NCBI GenBank assembly: GCA_963742315.1
Contig: CAVULE010000003.1
Location: 1 to 64,000, forward strand
Length of the DNA stretch: 64,000 bases
DNA from: AV69 sp963742315
GTDB taxonomy: Bacteria; Verrucomicrobiota; Verrucomicrobiia; Chthoniobacterales; UBA10450
Direction of reading: 5' to 3'
Shown: positions 1 through 9,036 of the stretch, piece by piece
How the letters are laid out: every line of letters begins with the position of its first letter
Position numbering within the stretch: position 1 is the first letter of the stretch
The notes under the pieces: model-generated
What the model was told of the DNA's origin: nothing
What the model saw: the letters and a program-made list of their open reading frames with translations, nothing else
Database searches by the model: none
Translations under genes and position numbers: made by a program

Positions 1-713
1 GGCTACAACTGCGGCTGGAACAACGGGGACGTGGACGTCAACGTCAGTAACAAGGTACGTAAACAACTATAACAAGAAGAACAATATCAACACCGCGAAC
101 AGTAACTGGCAGCACAACCCGCAGCATCGCGGAAATGCGCCCTACGGAAATAAGGCCACCGCTGACAAGTACGGTGGAACCGCCAGAGGACCAGGCGGCG
201 CGGGTGGCGCAGGCGGTGTGGGAGGCTCGGCAGCTGCAGGCGGCGCGGGTGGCGTTGGTGGTGTTGGAAAAGCCCGGCGGAGCCGGCGGGCCGGGGGGCG
301 CCGGTGGTGTCGGAAAGCCCGGTGGTGCGGGCGGCGCCGGTGGTGTTGGAAAGCCCGGCGGTGCGGGCGGCGCAGGTGGTGCCGGAAAGCCCGGTGGGGC
401 GGGTGGCGCTGGAAAACCCGGTGGTGCAGGGGGCAGCAGCCGGAGCAAAAGGCGGCGGTGGCGGAGCCGACGCCGGAGCCGGCCTCGAAGCCCGGCGGAG
501 GTGGCGGCGGCGCTAACAGTATCGGCGGTCATCAACCTTCAAAGGGCGGTGGCGGAGGCGGCGGCGCTTTCGGCGGAGGAAGCGGGTCATCTGCCAAAGC
601 GGCCAGCAATCGCGGTGGCAGCAGCATGGGAGGTGGGTGGCGAGAGGCGGCGGCGGCGGCGGTGGCAAAAAGGCGGCGGCAAAAAAGGCGGCGGAGGGGG
701 ACGCGGACGCTAA
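1..713 (+). pseudogene. DUF3300 family protein, C-terminal part, frame-broken
   Basis: The gene is cut by the window start. Frame 1 reads GYNCGWNNGDVDVNVSN to about base 54. The sense then continues in frame 2 as YVNNYNKKNN and NWQHNPQHRGNAPYG, which is characteristic of the C-terminal part of DUF3300 proteins. A long Gly-rich tail follows, with GKPGGAGGAGG-type repeats in frame 3 (about 265-440), frame 2 again (about 440-640), and frame 3 to an end KKGGGGGRGR and stop at 711-713. One extra base near 54 repairs the first break. DUF3300 genes often lie next to DUF2950 genes, as here; the function is unknown and the location is probably the envelope. The breaks may be sequencing errors in repetitive GC-rich DNA rather than true decay. 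Confidence 0.7.
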
Positions 714-746
714 ACGCGATGAACGAAAAAAATTAGATCAAAAACT

Positions 747-1759
747 ATGAACACATTAAAACTTCAGTTCCTTGCGTCAGTGCTGGCGGCTTCCAGTTTT
801 GTCTGTGCCGGTTTAATAGCGGCGCCACAGCCGAAATCGGATACCGCGGCTGGAGCGCAGCCTAATCAAAAACAATTCAACACGCCGAAAGAAGCGGCCG
901 ACAGTCTTGTTCAAGCCGCGGTGTCCTTCGACGTTCCCGCGTTAAAGGAAATTCTCGGACCGGACGCCAATGACATTGTTAGCTCCGAAGACCCTGTTGC
1001 AGACAAAAACAAAGCGACGGCGTTTGCCGCGAAGGCAAAAGAAAAAGATCAATGTCGGGACCGATCCGAAGAACTCGAACCAGGCAATTGTGACCGTTGG
1101 CAACGACGATTTTCCACTGCCAATCCCAATCGTGAAAAAACACGGAAAGTGGATGTTCGACACCAAGATTGGTCGCCAGGAAATACTGAATCGCCGGATT
1201 GGTTCGAATGAGCTGGACGCGATTGCGATTTGTCGCGGCTTTGTCGAAGCGCAACAACAATACGCACAGGAGAAACACGATGCGACGGCAAATCAGTACG
1301 CGCAGAAGATCATCAGCACTCCCGGAAAACACGATGGTCTCGCCTGGCAAAATGCGGATGGCACGTGGGGAGGTCCCGTTGGACAGGGAATCGCGAAAGC
1401 GCTCGAGCAGGGTTACACACCAAAAATCGCAACCGCAGCCTTATCACGGCTACTACTTCAAAGTGTTGAAAGGCCAGGGGCCGGCCGCTCCGCTCGGCCA
1501 GATGGACTTTGTGGTTGAGGGCGCGATGATCAGCGGGTTCGCGCTGGCTGCAGCTCCCGCGCAATATCGTGTGACTGGAGTGAAGACATTCATCGTCGGC
1601 CCAAACGGCATCGTTTACGAAAAGGATCTCGGACCCGATACGCTCAAGACGTTCCAAGACATGGACCGATACAATCCGGATAAGACATGGAAACCTACCG
1701 ACGATGATTGGCCGGAAGAGGCGCAGTCATCGGATTCTGATTCCTCTTCACCGCAATAG
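747..1759 (+). pseudogene. DUF2950 family exported protein, two frame breaks
   Basis: The N-terminus (MNTLKLQFLASVLAASSF) is a signal peptide. The family pattern is spread over three frames. The first part, to about 1046, includes LKEILGPDANDIVSSEDPVA. The second, about 1047-1420, includes VGNDDFPLPIPIVKKHGKW, IGSNELDAIAICRGFVEAQQ and STPGKHDGLAW. The third, about 1425-1759, includes PQPYHGYYFKVLKGQGP and GPNGIVYEKDLGPDT. Both breaks fall in short poly-A runs (1042-1046 and around 1419-1424) and each is cured by removing one base. Joined, the product is about 335 residues and complete. The function of DUF2950 is not established. It sits 33 bases after the DUF3300 gene and is probably co-transcribed with it. 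I favour an intact gene with sequencing errors over a real pseudogene. Confidence 0.8.
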
Positions 1760-1778
1760 GTTTGTGCCTTATTTGGAT

Positions 1779-2249
1779 ATGCCAAAATTCGAAAATCGGT
1801 GCGCTCGCCGTCCCGTCCATTGTTTCTTTGCGATCTCCGCGGTGACTCTGTCGCTTTTCTCGTTCAGCGGATGCTCAACAACCAAGACCGGGACGAATAG
1901 TACCGCGGCGGAATTTGATCGAGCCGATACCAATCACGACGGAAAGGTTTCACGGGATGAACTTAATGTATACATCGTGAACCAGATCTTTGATTCGCGC
2001 GATACGAATCATGACGGGCGCATGACGGAACAGGAGTGGACTGGTGGTGATCCCGCACGAGTAGCCACGTTTAAGAAGCGCGATCTAAATGGGGATGGAG
2101 TCGTTACAAAACAGGAAGCGATCACCTATGGCCGTGAGCATGGCGTCGCGAATCAGATCATGAAGGAAGCAGACACGAACCATGACGGTTATCTCGAGCC
2201 CGCTGAGTTTCAGGCGTATTACGGAAGCCACGAAGGTCCTCCCGGCTGA
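1779..2249 (+). CDS. EF-hand domain lipoprotein
   Basis: The protein has 156 residues. The chosen ATG gives a basic n-region, a hydrophobic stretch (FFAISAVTLSLFSF) and a lipobox FSGC, so it is probably a lipoprotein. The mature part has four calcium-binding loops of the DxNxDG type: DTNHDGKVSRDE, DTNHDGRMTEQE, DLNGDGVVTKQE and DTNHDGYLEPAE. These look like two EF-hand pairs with all metal ligands present. It starts 19 bases after the DUF2950 gene and may share its transcript. It probably binds calcium in the periplasm or at the outer membrane; its partner is unknown. Longer upstream starts in the same frame would bury the signal sequence. Confidence 0.85.
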   Translation: MPKFENRCARRPVHCFFAISAVTLSLFSFSGCSTTKTGTNSTAAEFDRADTNHDGKVSRDELNVYIVNQIFDSRDTNHDGRMTEQEWTGGDPARVATFKKRDLNGDGVVTKQEAITYGREHGVANQIMKEADTNHDGYLEPAEFQAYYGSHEGPPG

Positions 2250-2344
2250 TGGATAGGAATTTGTCGCGCGTGTTGCCAAAAAAACTCAAAGCCCTGGATC
2301 AAATCTGTGCTCTTTTAACGTTTGCAGCAGCCTCAGTATAGCTA

Positions 2345-2432
2345 TGTCATCCCGAGCGAAGTCGAGAGACCTAACAACAGCGGAGCACGTCACCCAAGTC
2401 GGAGAGGTCCTTCGACTCCGCTCAGGATGACA
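2345..2432. repeat. Palindromic repeat of the CCGAGCGAAGTCGA family
   Basis: The left arm TGTCATCCCGAGCGAAGTCG and the right arm CGACTCCGCTCAGGATGACA pair as an imperfect inverted repeat around a roughly 45-base centre. The same arms recur at several other places in this window. Confidence 0.75.
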
Positions 2433-2545
2433 ACCTTCGTATGCTTTGTTGCCGAGGATCACATCTCCACACCGTAGTGATAGGTTCCCGAACATTCTTT
2501 GGGCAACAGCCCCAAGCTCGTCCCTCCGTCAACGGTTTACCCTGT

Positions 2546-3826
2546 GTGCATCTGAAAATCCTGACGGTTGCCCTTGTCATAAGCGCCGCGATTACCTGTC
2601 CGGCTCAAAGCCCCGAACCTTCAGCCACGGTTACAGCTGCCTCCGACTTCGAAGAGCTTCCTGAGCTTAAAGCCAGCGAGATTCTCAAACCGGAAATTCT
2701 CAAAGGACCGAATTATACCGTGCGCGAACCGGTCCCGACTTCCTCGGGTATGAATCAATTCACCATCGACTCAGAGTTCGGCGTCTTTCAAGCCGATGGG
2801 AACGAGATGCTGCTTCAACGAGTCAAAGAGATTTACATGATTGCCAAACTCAAAGATGTTTCACGGACGGATCAATTCGAGCAATCGCTGGTCACGGCGG
2901 CGAAGGGGCCCTACAACGCCGCCAAGAACGTGGTGAAGGATCCAGTTAACGCAGTTTCGAGCGCATCGAAGGGGCTCATGAAATTCATGGGGCGCACCGA
3001 GCAGACGATCAAGCACGTCGCCAAAGGAGAGACGCAGAAGAACACGGATGGCAACAAGATGGAGCAAATGATCGGCTACACTAAAGCCAAGAGTAAAATT
3101 GCGGTTAGCATGGGAATCGACCCCTACAGCACGAATAGCGTTCTCCAAAAAGAGCTGGGTGACGTTGCCTGGGCGTCGTGGGCGGGCGGTTTCACCTTTT
3201 CGGCGGCGACATTCCCGATCAGCGGCCCGGTAGGCGCGACCCTGACGATGACGAATGTGAGCAGTGCGATCGGCGACTTGCTGTCTCAAAAATCCCCGGC
3301 CGAACTCAAGGCTATCAACGGTTCGGCTCTTCGCAACATGGGAGCCAGCGCCAAAGACACGGAGCGTTTGCTCAATAACACGGCCTTTACTCCAACCCAG
3401 CAGACCAAGTTTGTTTTCAATCTGAAGTCCCTTGATGGTGTAGCGAATCGCGGAGCGTTCATTCGCGCCGCTGCTGAAAAAAGTTCCGACGAAGCTGATG
3501 CGGTCTTTTGCGTTCAGACGTCTGCTTTGATGAGTCAACTCCACAAAGGCGAGCATCCGCTGGCCCGCATTGTCATGATTGAAAACTTTCCTGTCTGCAT
3601 CGCAAAAGACGGAACAGTTATCGTGGCTCTGCAATGGGATTACGCAGCCTGGACCTCGGGTGCGGCGGCCTTCTCGGGCGAAGTGCAAAAACTGGCAGGT
3701 GAATCCGGGGGACACAAGCCCATGCTGGTTGTAATATCGGGCCAGATGTCGCCCCGCTTGCAACAGGAACTGCAAACTCGAGGAATTACGGTGCACGATC
3801 GATTCAGTCCAGGTCCGCTTAAATAA
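2546..3826 (+). CDS. Exported protein of unknown function
   Basis: From the GTG at 2546 the protein has 426 residues and opens with a signal peptide (HLKILTVALVISAAITCPAQ). An ATG at 2441 in the same frame would add 35 residues unlike a signal sequence. I do not recognise a family. Visible features are an acidic N-terminal part (about 20-70), a stretch resembling a membrane or amphipathic region around the sequence FTFSAATFPISGPVGATLT (roughly 215-235), and a C-terminal part ending LVVISGQMSPRLQQELQTRG, which looks like a small alpha/beta unit. It stands alone, with repeat DNA upstream and 249 bases without a gene downstream. Confidence 0.65.
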   Translation: MHLKILTVALVISAAITCPAQSPEPSATVTAASDFEELPELKASEILKPEILKGPNYTVREPVPTSSGMNQFTIDSEFGVFQADGNEMLLQRVKEIYMIAKLKDVSRTDQFEQSLVTAAKGPYNAAKNVVKDPVNAVSSASKGLMKFMGRTEQTIKHVAKGETQKNTDGNKMEQMIGYTKAKSKIAVSMGIDPYSTNSVLQKELGDVAWASWAGGFTFSAATFPISGPVGATLTMTNVSSAIGDLLSQKSPAELKAINGSALRNMGASAKDTERLLNNTAFTPTQQTKFVFNLKSLDGVANRGAFIRAAAEKSSDEADAVFCVQTSALMSQLHKGEHPLARIVMIENFPVCIAKDGTVIVALQWDYAAWTSGAAAFSGEVQKLAGESGGHKPMLVVISGQMSPRLQQELQTRGITVHDRFSPGPLK

Positions 3827-4075
3827 CTTGGATGTTTAGTCGATACCGCTGTGTCGTCGTGTCGTTAAGCCCACTGGGTGTGCTGATGGCAAGATTTCCG
3901 ACTGAGCCATGGCGGAATTCAAGAAACGCAACATCAGCGTCATAACCGATATGCTAGGGTCCAACTAGGGAACGCACGCGCTGTTTTCGGAACGATGACA
4001 TTCGTTTGGCAAATTGGTTGTCGAAGCTAGCCTGTTATCCCGCTCCGCCTTTCACTCTGGCCAAGCAGCATTATT

Positions 4076-4408
4076 GTGAAATCTAATTCCCTTGCCAATT
4101 CGATCCTGGTCGTTGTGGCCGGCTTTATTCTCGCCGGCTGCACCCACCTGGCGGTAGTTTCCGAGAAGGCCCACGCTCGATTCCAGACTACCTCGGGAAC
4201 GAATCAAACCATTGCGAAAGAGATCGCGCGCGCCCAGTCTCTGGCGCGGACACAGCCACTGGTCGCTCTCGGAGCTTATGCGAGCGCGGCGCGTGATTCA
4301 TTGCGCGAACTCGATCTCGCACCGGCGTTCTTGACCAGCACTGAACACTCATTGCTTCCTTGCGAGCCGCACGATGGCGGTCGAAGTTACGTGGAATCAG
4401 GAAACTGA
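4076..4408 (+). CDS. Small putative lipoprotein, possibly truncated
   Basis: It begins with GTG and encodes 110 residues. The N-terminus (NSILVVVAGFILAGC) is a clear lipoprotein signal with lipobox LAGC. A helical segment rich in Ala and Arg follows (IAKEIARAQSLARTQPLVALGAY), split here only for description: it is TPR-like in flavour. The last 25 residues (from about LTSTEHS) have a different composition, so the gene may be the front part of a longer lipoprotein whose 3' end was lost. It lies 29 bases before the desaturase gene. No family is assigned. Confidence 0.5.
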   Translation: MKSNSLANSILVVVAGFILAGCTHLAVVSEKAHARFQTTSGTNQTIAKEIARAQSLARTQPLVALGAYASAARDSLRELDLAPAFLTSTEHSLLPCEPHDGGRSYVESGN

Positions 4409-4437
4409 TTCCGCACGCCAACACGGCTTTTCTCCTC

Positions 4438-5373
4438 ATGAAAACGAATGCCATCGTAGTCGATCGAATCACCACCAATTCCAAACTATTTGCGCATACG
4501 CGCTGGGACGCGATCCCGGTCGCTGCCGGTCTTCTGCATTGCGCCTACTTTTTTGGGATGTTTTACCTTTACCCGCGCATGCCGCTCTGGGTGATGATCA
4601 TTCTCGGTCTGATCTACTCAGTCAGCATCTCGTGGAACATTAATGGCATCTCTCACAACTTCATTCACAATCCCTATTTCCGTTCGCCGGTACTAAATCG
4701 ATTGTTCAGCATCCTGGAGTCGATCACGGTCGGCTTCAGCCAGATTTTTTACGAGTGCATCCACATGCAGCATCACAAGGGCAATGCGGACCTGCCCGAC
4801 GAACACGGAGAGACGGTGGACTGGATTTCGATTTACAAGCACGGCCACGACGGAGATGCGGAGCACCCGTTCAAATACGCCTTCGTCAGCTTCTTTCGGG
4901 AAGATCCCAAGACGGTTTTCAAGGAGTTGAAACGCAAGGATCCACGCGAGGCATTCTGGGGTGTCCTGGAACTCACGCTTTTCGTCACGACCTTCGTCAT
5001 TCTTGGCATACTCAACTGGCGCTACATCTGTTTCCTTCTTCCGTTTTATTATCTCGGGCACAGCCTTTCCTACCTAAATGGGTATTACCGGCACTATGGC
5101 GGCAATCCGGGCGAGCCGCTCGCCTGGGGCGTAAGCAGCTACGACAAGCTCTACAATTGGACCTGGTTTTACAACGGTTACCACGCGGAACATCATTTTC
5201 GGCCGAAGGTCCACTGGACCCGCATGCAGGCGTTTCGTGATCAGATTGTAGAGCAACAACGCGCCGCCGGTGTGCGCGTGATCAAGCCGCCTCACGCACT
5301 CGGTTTCCTCGATCCGAATCTGCCGCCGCACACCAAATCGGGGTCGATGCGCGAAGAACCGCGCCCGATTTAG
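4438..5373 (+). CDS. Fatty acid desaturase family protein
   Basis: The 311-residue integral membrane protein has the three histidine boxes that bind the di-iron centre: HNFIH (73-77), HMQHH (109-113) and YHAEHH (248-253). Hydrophobic segments lie around 28-66 and 185-215. The family introduces double bonds or hydroxyl groups into acyl chains or other lipids at the inner membrane, with electrons from a separate donor. The ATG at 4438 was chosen because upstream residues in the same frame are not membrane-like. The neighbouring DUF4105 gene starts within 65 bases. The exact substrate (acyl-lipid, carotenoid or other) cannot be read from the sequence. Confidence 0.85.
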   Translation: MKTNAIVVDRITTNSKLFAHTRWDAIPVAAGLLHCAYFFGMFYLYPRMPLWVMIILGLIYSVSISWNINGISHNFIHNPYFRSPVLNRLFSILESITVGFSQIFYECIHMQHHKGNADLPDEHGETVDWISIYKHGHDGDAEHPFKYAFVSFFREDPKTVFKELKRKDPREAFWGVLELTLFVTTFVILGILNWRYICFLLPFYYLGHSLSYLNGYYRHYGGNPGEPLAWGVSSYDKLYNWTWFYNGYHAEHHFRPKVHWTRMQAFRDQIVEQQRAAGVRVIKPPHALGFLDPNLPPHTKSGSMREEPRPI

Positions 5374-5435
5374 ATCCTGGTTTGAGCGATATCACCCGAC
5401 GCGCGGGCTCAATCAACAATGAAAGCCCGGTTGGC

Positions 5436-6455
5436 ATGATGCGGAAAGTATTCCGATTCGCTCTGGTTTTACTCGGCGGGTTGGTCTGTCTACTGGCAAC
5501 CATATGGGCGGTCGGCGCGCTTTACTTCGATTTGCCAATCGCCTGGCTCCGCGCACCCTTAGCGCTCATTTATGGTGGCACAATGTTGGCGGCGCTCCTT
5601 TTCGTTAAGGGCCGCATGCGCGCGATGGGTATCATGGTGGCGGGTTTTGCCGTCGTGCTCGCGTGGTGGTTCACGATCAAGCCGAGCAACGACGGCAACT
5701 GGCAGCCCGACGTGGCCCAGCTAGCGTGGGCGGAGGTTAACGGCGACGAGGTTACGTTGCACAACGTCCGCAACTGCGACTACCGCACCGAGACGGATTA
5801 CACGCCGCGCTGGGAGACGCGTACCGCGCGCATTTCGCATATCACCGGCATTGACCTTGCCATCAACTACTGGGGCTCACCCTGGATAGCGCATCCCATC
5901 GTCAGCTTTCAGTTCACCGACACGCCGCCGGTCTGTTTTTCCATTGAGACGCGGAAGCAAACCGGCCAAAGCTACTCCGCCATCCGCGGCCTCTACCGGC
6001 AGTTCGAGCTGATCTACGTCGTCGCCGACGAGCGCGACGTCATCCGCGTGCGGACGAACTACCGCCGCGGGGAAGACATCTATCTTTACCGCACCACCGC
6101 CACACCTGCGCAGGCCCGCGAGCGCTTCCACGAATACCTGCGTTCAGTCAACGAAATCCGCGACCACCCGCGGTGGTATAACGCCATCACCACCAATTGC
6201 ACGACCAGCATCCGCGACCAGCACCCCACGGCTGAGCGCATTCCCTGGGACTGGCGCATCCTCCTGAATGGCAAAGGCGACGAGCTGATGTTCGAGCGTC
6301 ACACCATCGTCACGGCAGGCCTTCCATTCTCCGAACTCAAAGCGCGCAGCCTCATTGATCAACGCGCCAAGGCCGCGGATGCGGCCTCGAATTTTTCCGA
6401 GCTGATCAGAGTCGGACTGCCTCTGTCCGAAAACAAAAACGAGAAGACACCGTGA
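5436..6455 (+). CDS. DUF4105 (Lnb N-terminal domain-like) membrane protein
   Basis: The protein has 339 residues from the ATG at 5436; a TTG at 5382 would add 18. Two or three hydrophobic segments lie at about 5-30, 38-55 and 60-75. The soluble domain contains HNVRNCDYRTETDYTPRWET and a distal NAITTNCTTSIRDQ, the conserved pattern of DUF4105, also called the Lnb N-terminal periplasmic domain. The conserved Cys, Asn and His residues suggest a hydrolase-like fold, but no activity is established. It follows the desaturase and may be co-transcribed with it. Confidence 0.75.
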   Translation: MMRKVFRFALVLLGGLVCLLATIWAVGALYFDLPIAWLRAPLALIYGGTMLAALLFVKGRMRAMGIMVAGFAVVLAWWFTIKPSNDGNWQPDVAQLAWAEVNGDEVTLHNVRNCDYRTETDYTPRWETRTARISHITGIDLAINYWGSPWIAHPIVSFQFTDTPPVCFSIETRKQTGQSYSAIRGLYRQFELIYVVADERDVIRVRTNYRRGEDIYLYRTTATPAQARERFHEYLRSVNEIRDHPRWYNAITTNCTTSIRDQHPTAERIPWDWRILLNGKGDELMFERHTIVTAGLPFSELKARSLIDQRAKAADAASNFSELIRVGLPLSENKNEKTP

Positions 6456-6668
6456 CGGTGTTGATCGGACGGGCACACAATTATACAAGAGCTAAGCCAA
6501 TCTCAGGCATGAGACCAACGTCCCATACCTCCCAGCAGCAGGTTTCATCTTTTGTGCCTCAACAGGCGTTTCGGAGCAGGGCTAGATGCCGCTGAAAGAA
6601 GAGAGCAGCCCGCACCACAGCGTTGCTGGTTGCTCGGTCGTCGTACTCTCAAGCAGGAGATCGCTCAG

Positions 6669-7055
6669 TTATGGAGGAATACGATTTGACTGCTGAAGAG
6701 TGACGCCCTCATCGGACTCTCGAATGGCTGTGAATGCATATATCTCGCCCCGACGCACCGTTAGCTGCATTGAGGTTGGCTGGTGCCGTGTTCTGGGGGT
6801 GTAGTTCACGGCCAAAACATGATGTCCTGCCGGAATCGATTCATCGTAGCGGTGTCCCGGCCCAATATTGGCGACTTTGTTACCATCGATCCAGAGCTGC
6901 AGGTATGTCCTGCTGCCAAATGTGGCCGACCTTTGCACAATAAGACGACCGGTTTGCGGGTTGCTCGCCTGAGCAGGCTGATTACTTATGCAAATTGAAA
7001 AACCAGCCACGACCAATGAAAAGAACGTGACGACAAGCGTAAATCTTGAATTCAT
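6669..7055 (-). CDS. Small exported protein, PEGA-like beta domain
   Basis: The protein has 128 residues. The N-terminus (RFTLVVTFFSLVVAGFSICI) is a signal peptide ending near QASN. The rest reads GRLIVQRSATFGSRTYLQLW, then an IDGNKVANIGPGHRYDESIP stretch and HHVLAVNYTPR. This pattern of short beta strands with 'IDG..V..I..G' resembles PEGA or DUF2846-type domains of surface proteins. No catalytic motif is visible. It is flanked by non-coding DNA on both sides, of 213 bases downstream and about 296 bases upstream. Confidence 0.6.
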   Translation of the reverse strand: MNSRFTLVVTFFSLVVAGFSICISNQPAQASNPQTGRLIVQRSATFGSRTYLQLWIDGNKVANIGPGHRYDESIPAGHHVLAVNYTPRTRHQPTSMQLTVRRGEIYAFTAIRESDEGVTLQQSNRIPP

Positions 7056-7351
7056 AAATTGAAACTTTGTCGAAGCGGGCGTTCTGCTACTACTGCGTAC
7101 TGCTCGAATTTAAAAGCGAGAGAAACAATTGGATATAAGCCGAAAGTCTCATATCCCCAATTTAATCCGGCGGGTACTTCAAAAGGCGGTGCCGCTATCG
7201 TCATTACGCGTGGCCCTACGGTGCCGAACACGTTCCGCAGGTACACCATTGGAATTAGTCAGCATTGAATTTAAGCGGCGTTGCCAGGATGGCGCCCTGC
7301 CGCCGCTGAAGCTAAAAAGGGGAGGCGCAACTCGACCGCAAAACGAATTCG

Positions 7352-9019
7352 TCAACGAATGTCTTCGACGTAACTCACGACCTGGTAATCTGTCACCACG
7401 CCTATATCGACCTGATTCAGTGCCTTATCGTAATGAAATCCGGTATTTCCGTTACCGGAATAGCTACGACCCACGATTGCGCCGAAGATGTCGGCGTTAC
7501 CTGTTACCGTAATGTCAGCGCTTGGCGCATAAAAGGTTGCGAAAGTATTCCCGGTGGGATCGATTTCAATTGTTTGCGCAGTACCAGAAATGGCGGGGCT
7601 GATCCCAAAAAACTTCATATGACCGACCCGACTCGGGTTCGGATCATCAGCTGGAGTTGGCGGGATCAACGGCGGGACGCCGAGGCTGCCAGGGTTGGCG
7701 ATTGGGGTACCTCGGTCAACATTCTGATTATCGAGGTCGCCTGCTTTCACCTTCATGTTCCCGGTGAACCAGATTTCCGCCGTTACGCCTTTTTCAACGG
7801 CGATCTGTCCGGTAATGTCGCCGTTGACAACGATCTTTGCATAGGCGTACGGGAAGGTGGAGCTGCCGGCGTTGCCATTCTTTATCGTTTTGCTGCCGGT
7901 AATTCCTGAATAGACGAACCCGGTTGGACTACTTTCGCTCGTACCGGTCGCGGTGTCGGCCCCACTCCCGGAGTTGCCAGCGGTGAAGCCGGTTGTGTCG
8001 GGCGCCGGCAGCGGCGGAACCGTGAACGGCACATTGTTGTCGATCGTTCCGCTGACCTGGTAGCCGGAGTGCGTGACGTTGCCGCCATTTGTTACGACGT
8101 CGCCCCAAATCGGACCGCCCTCGGCAAAGTTCTTTGTTCCAACAGATACGTCGCCGTCGTGCGCGTCTGCCAGGTACGTCGAGTTTCCTGGATTAGATCC
8201 GTAGTAAGAGGTGGTATTTGGTCCCGGGACGTGGTATTTTACTACTTTGGGACTACTGGGATTAGGATTTGTTGGGTTTTTCGAATTGTAACTGTCGATG
8301 AAACCGGCACTGCCCGGGCCGGCAAACAGATTAACGACTCTCATGGCGCCGCCAAAAACAAAATACTTCGGAACGGCAACCAATTCGATACGCCGTGTAA
8401 TTTGAGGAAATGCAACCGTCGACAAACTAAGATTATGCCCGTCACCGTCGCCATAACTCGCCTTAAAATGATCGTACTTAAAATCGATCTTGCGCAGGAG
8501 GGTCTCGCCCACACCGCGGCTGGCGGAGTTCGCCACGAAATTGGGACCGGCAAAAAACTGGTCGGACAAACCCACACGGGGTAAGCCAAAGAGCCTGGCG
8601 GTCCCTACCGCACGAATTCGATAGTAAGGGGTACTGTTTGGAATGGTCCCGGTGGCGTCAGTGAGTTCATCGATGGTTACTGTTGTGGAAAGGTTGCCAT
8701 CTTGTCCAAAGCCACTGATGGTTTTGGTCCAGGCAGGCCCCGGAGTCGGGGCCGGGGAGGGCGCAGCGGCCCAGCCGTCTGTGGTAAAAGGCAGGTTAAG
8801 TGGATTAAGCGCTTTTCGCACTTCGTCAAAACCCGCGTCGCCGCCCGCTTCCGCCGCGTAGAGAGCCTCTTTCCATCCTTTGACCTGCTTCGCCGTGATA
8901 TTGTAACGCGTGTTACAATTAACCAAAACGTTGGCCCCGATCAAAGAGACAACCACGATGGTGCAAAGCGCGCAAACGAGAGTGTTGCCGTTATTTCTCT
9001 GGTGAATTTGCGTCTTCAT
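7352..9019 (-). CDS. PilX-like pilus assembly protein with beta-rich C-terminus
   Basis: The protein has 555 residues. A single N-terminal hydrophobic segment (NTLVCALCTIVVVSLIGANV) followed by ALYAAEAGGDAGFDEVRKAL resembles PilX or GspK-type proteins, which keep an 'AEAG' segment after the membrane helix. The remainder is Gly, Thr and Asn rich and beta-like. A C-terminal region with VVNGDITGQIAVEKGVTAEI and FATFYAPSADITVTGNADIF resembles the repetitive beta domain seen at the end of many exported proteins of this type. It is the last of three pilin-like genes reading leftwards (10449 to 7352) and is probably a minor pilin or adhesin-type tip protein. The exact family is not certain. Confidence 0.65.
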   Translation of the reverse strand: MKTQIHQRNNGNTLVCALCTIVVVSLIGANVLVNCNTRYNITAKQVKGWKEALYAAEAGGDAGFDEVRKALNPLNLPFTTDGWAAAPSPAPTPGPAWTKTISGFGQDGNLSTTVTIDELTDATGTIPNSTPYYRIRAVGTARLFGLPRVGLSDQFFAGPNFVANSASRGVGETLLRKIDFKYDHFKASYGDGDGHNLSLSTVAFPQITRRIELVAVPKYFVFGGAMRVVNLFAGPGSAGFIDSYNSKNPTNPNPSSPKVVKYHVPGPNTTSYYGSNPGNSTYLADAHDGDVSVGTKNFAEGGPIWGDVVTNGGNVTHSGYQVSGTIDNNVPFTVPPLPAPDTTGFTAGNSGSGADTATGTSESSPTGFVYSGITGSKTIKNGNAGSSTFPYAYAKIVVNGDITGQIAVEKGVTAEIWFTGNMKVKAGDLDNQNVDRGTPIANPGSLGVPPLIPPTPADDPNPSRVGHMKFFGISPAISGTAQTIEIDPTGNTFATFYAPSADITVTGNADIFGAIVGRSYSGNGNTGFHYDKALNQVDIGVVTDYQVVSYVEDIR

Positions 9020-9036
9020 TGGTTAGCTGCGGTAAA

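Noticed and set aside
265..440. Regular short repeats that could suggest a CRISPR or minisatellite array
   Set aside because: The repeats are imperfect Gly-codon units of a protein tail, with no spacers of constant length.
2286..2495. A minus-strand frame with HPERSRR, apparently coding
   Set aside because: It is the translation of the palindromic repeat. The same false peptide appears wherever the repeat occurs; no conserved domain surrounds it.
7052..7351. Possible small genes on either strand
   Set aside because: The frames lack plausible starts, signal sequences or family patterns; I treat the region as non-coding.
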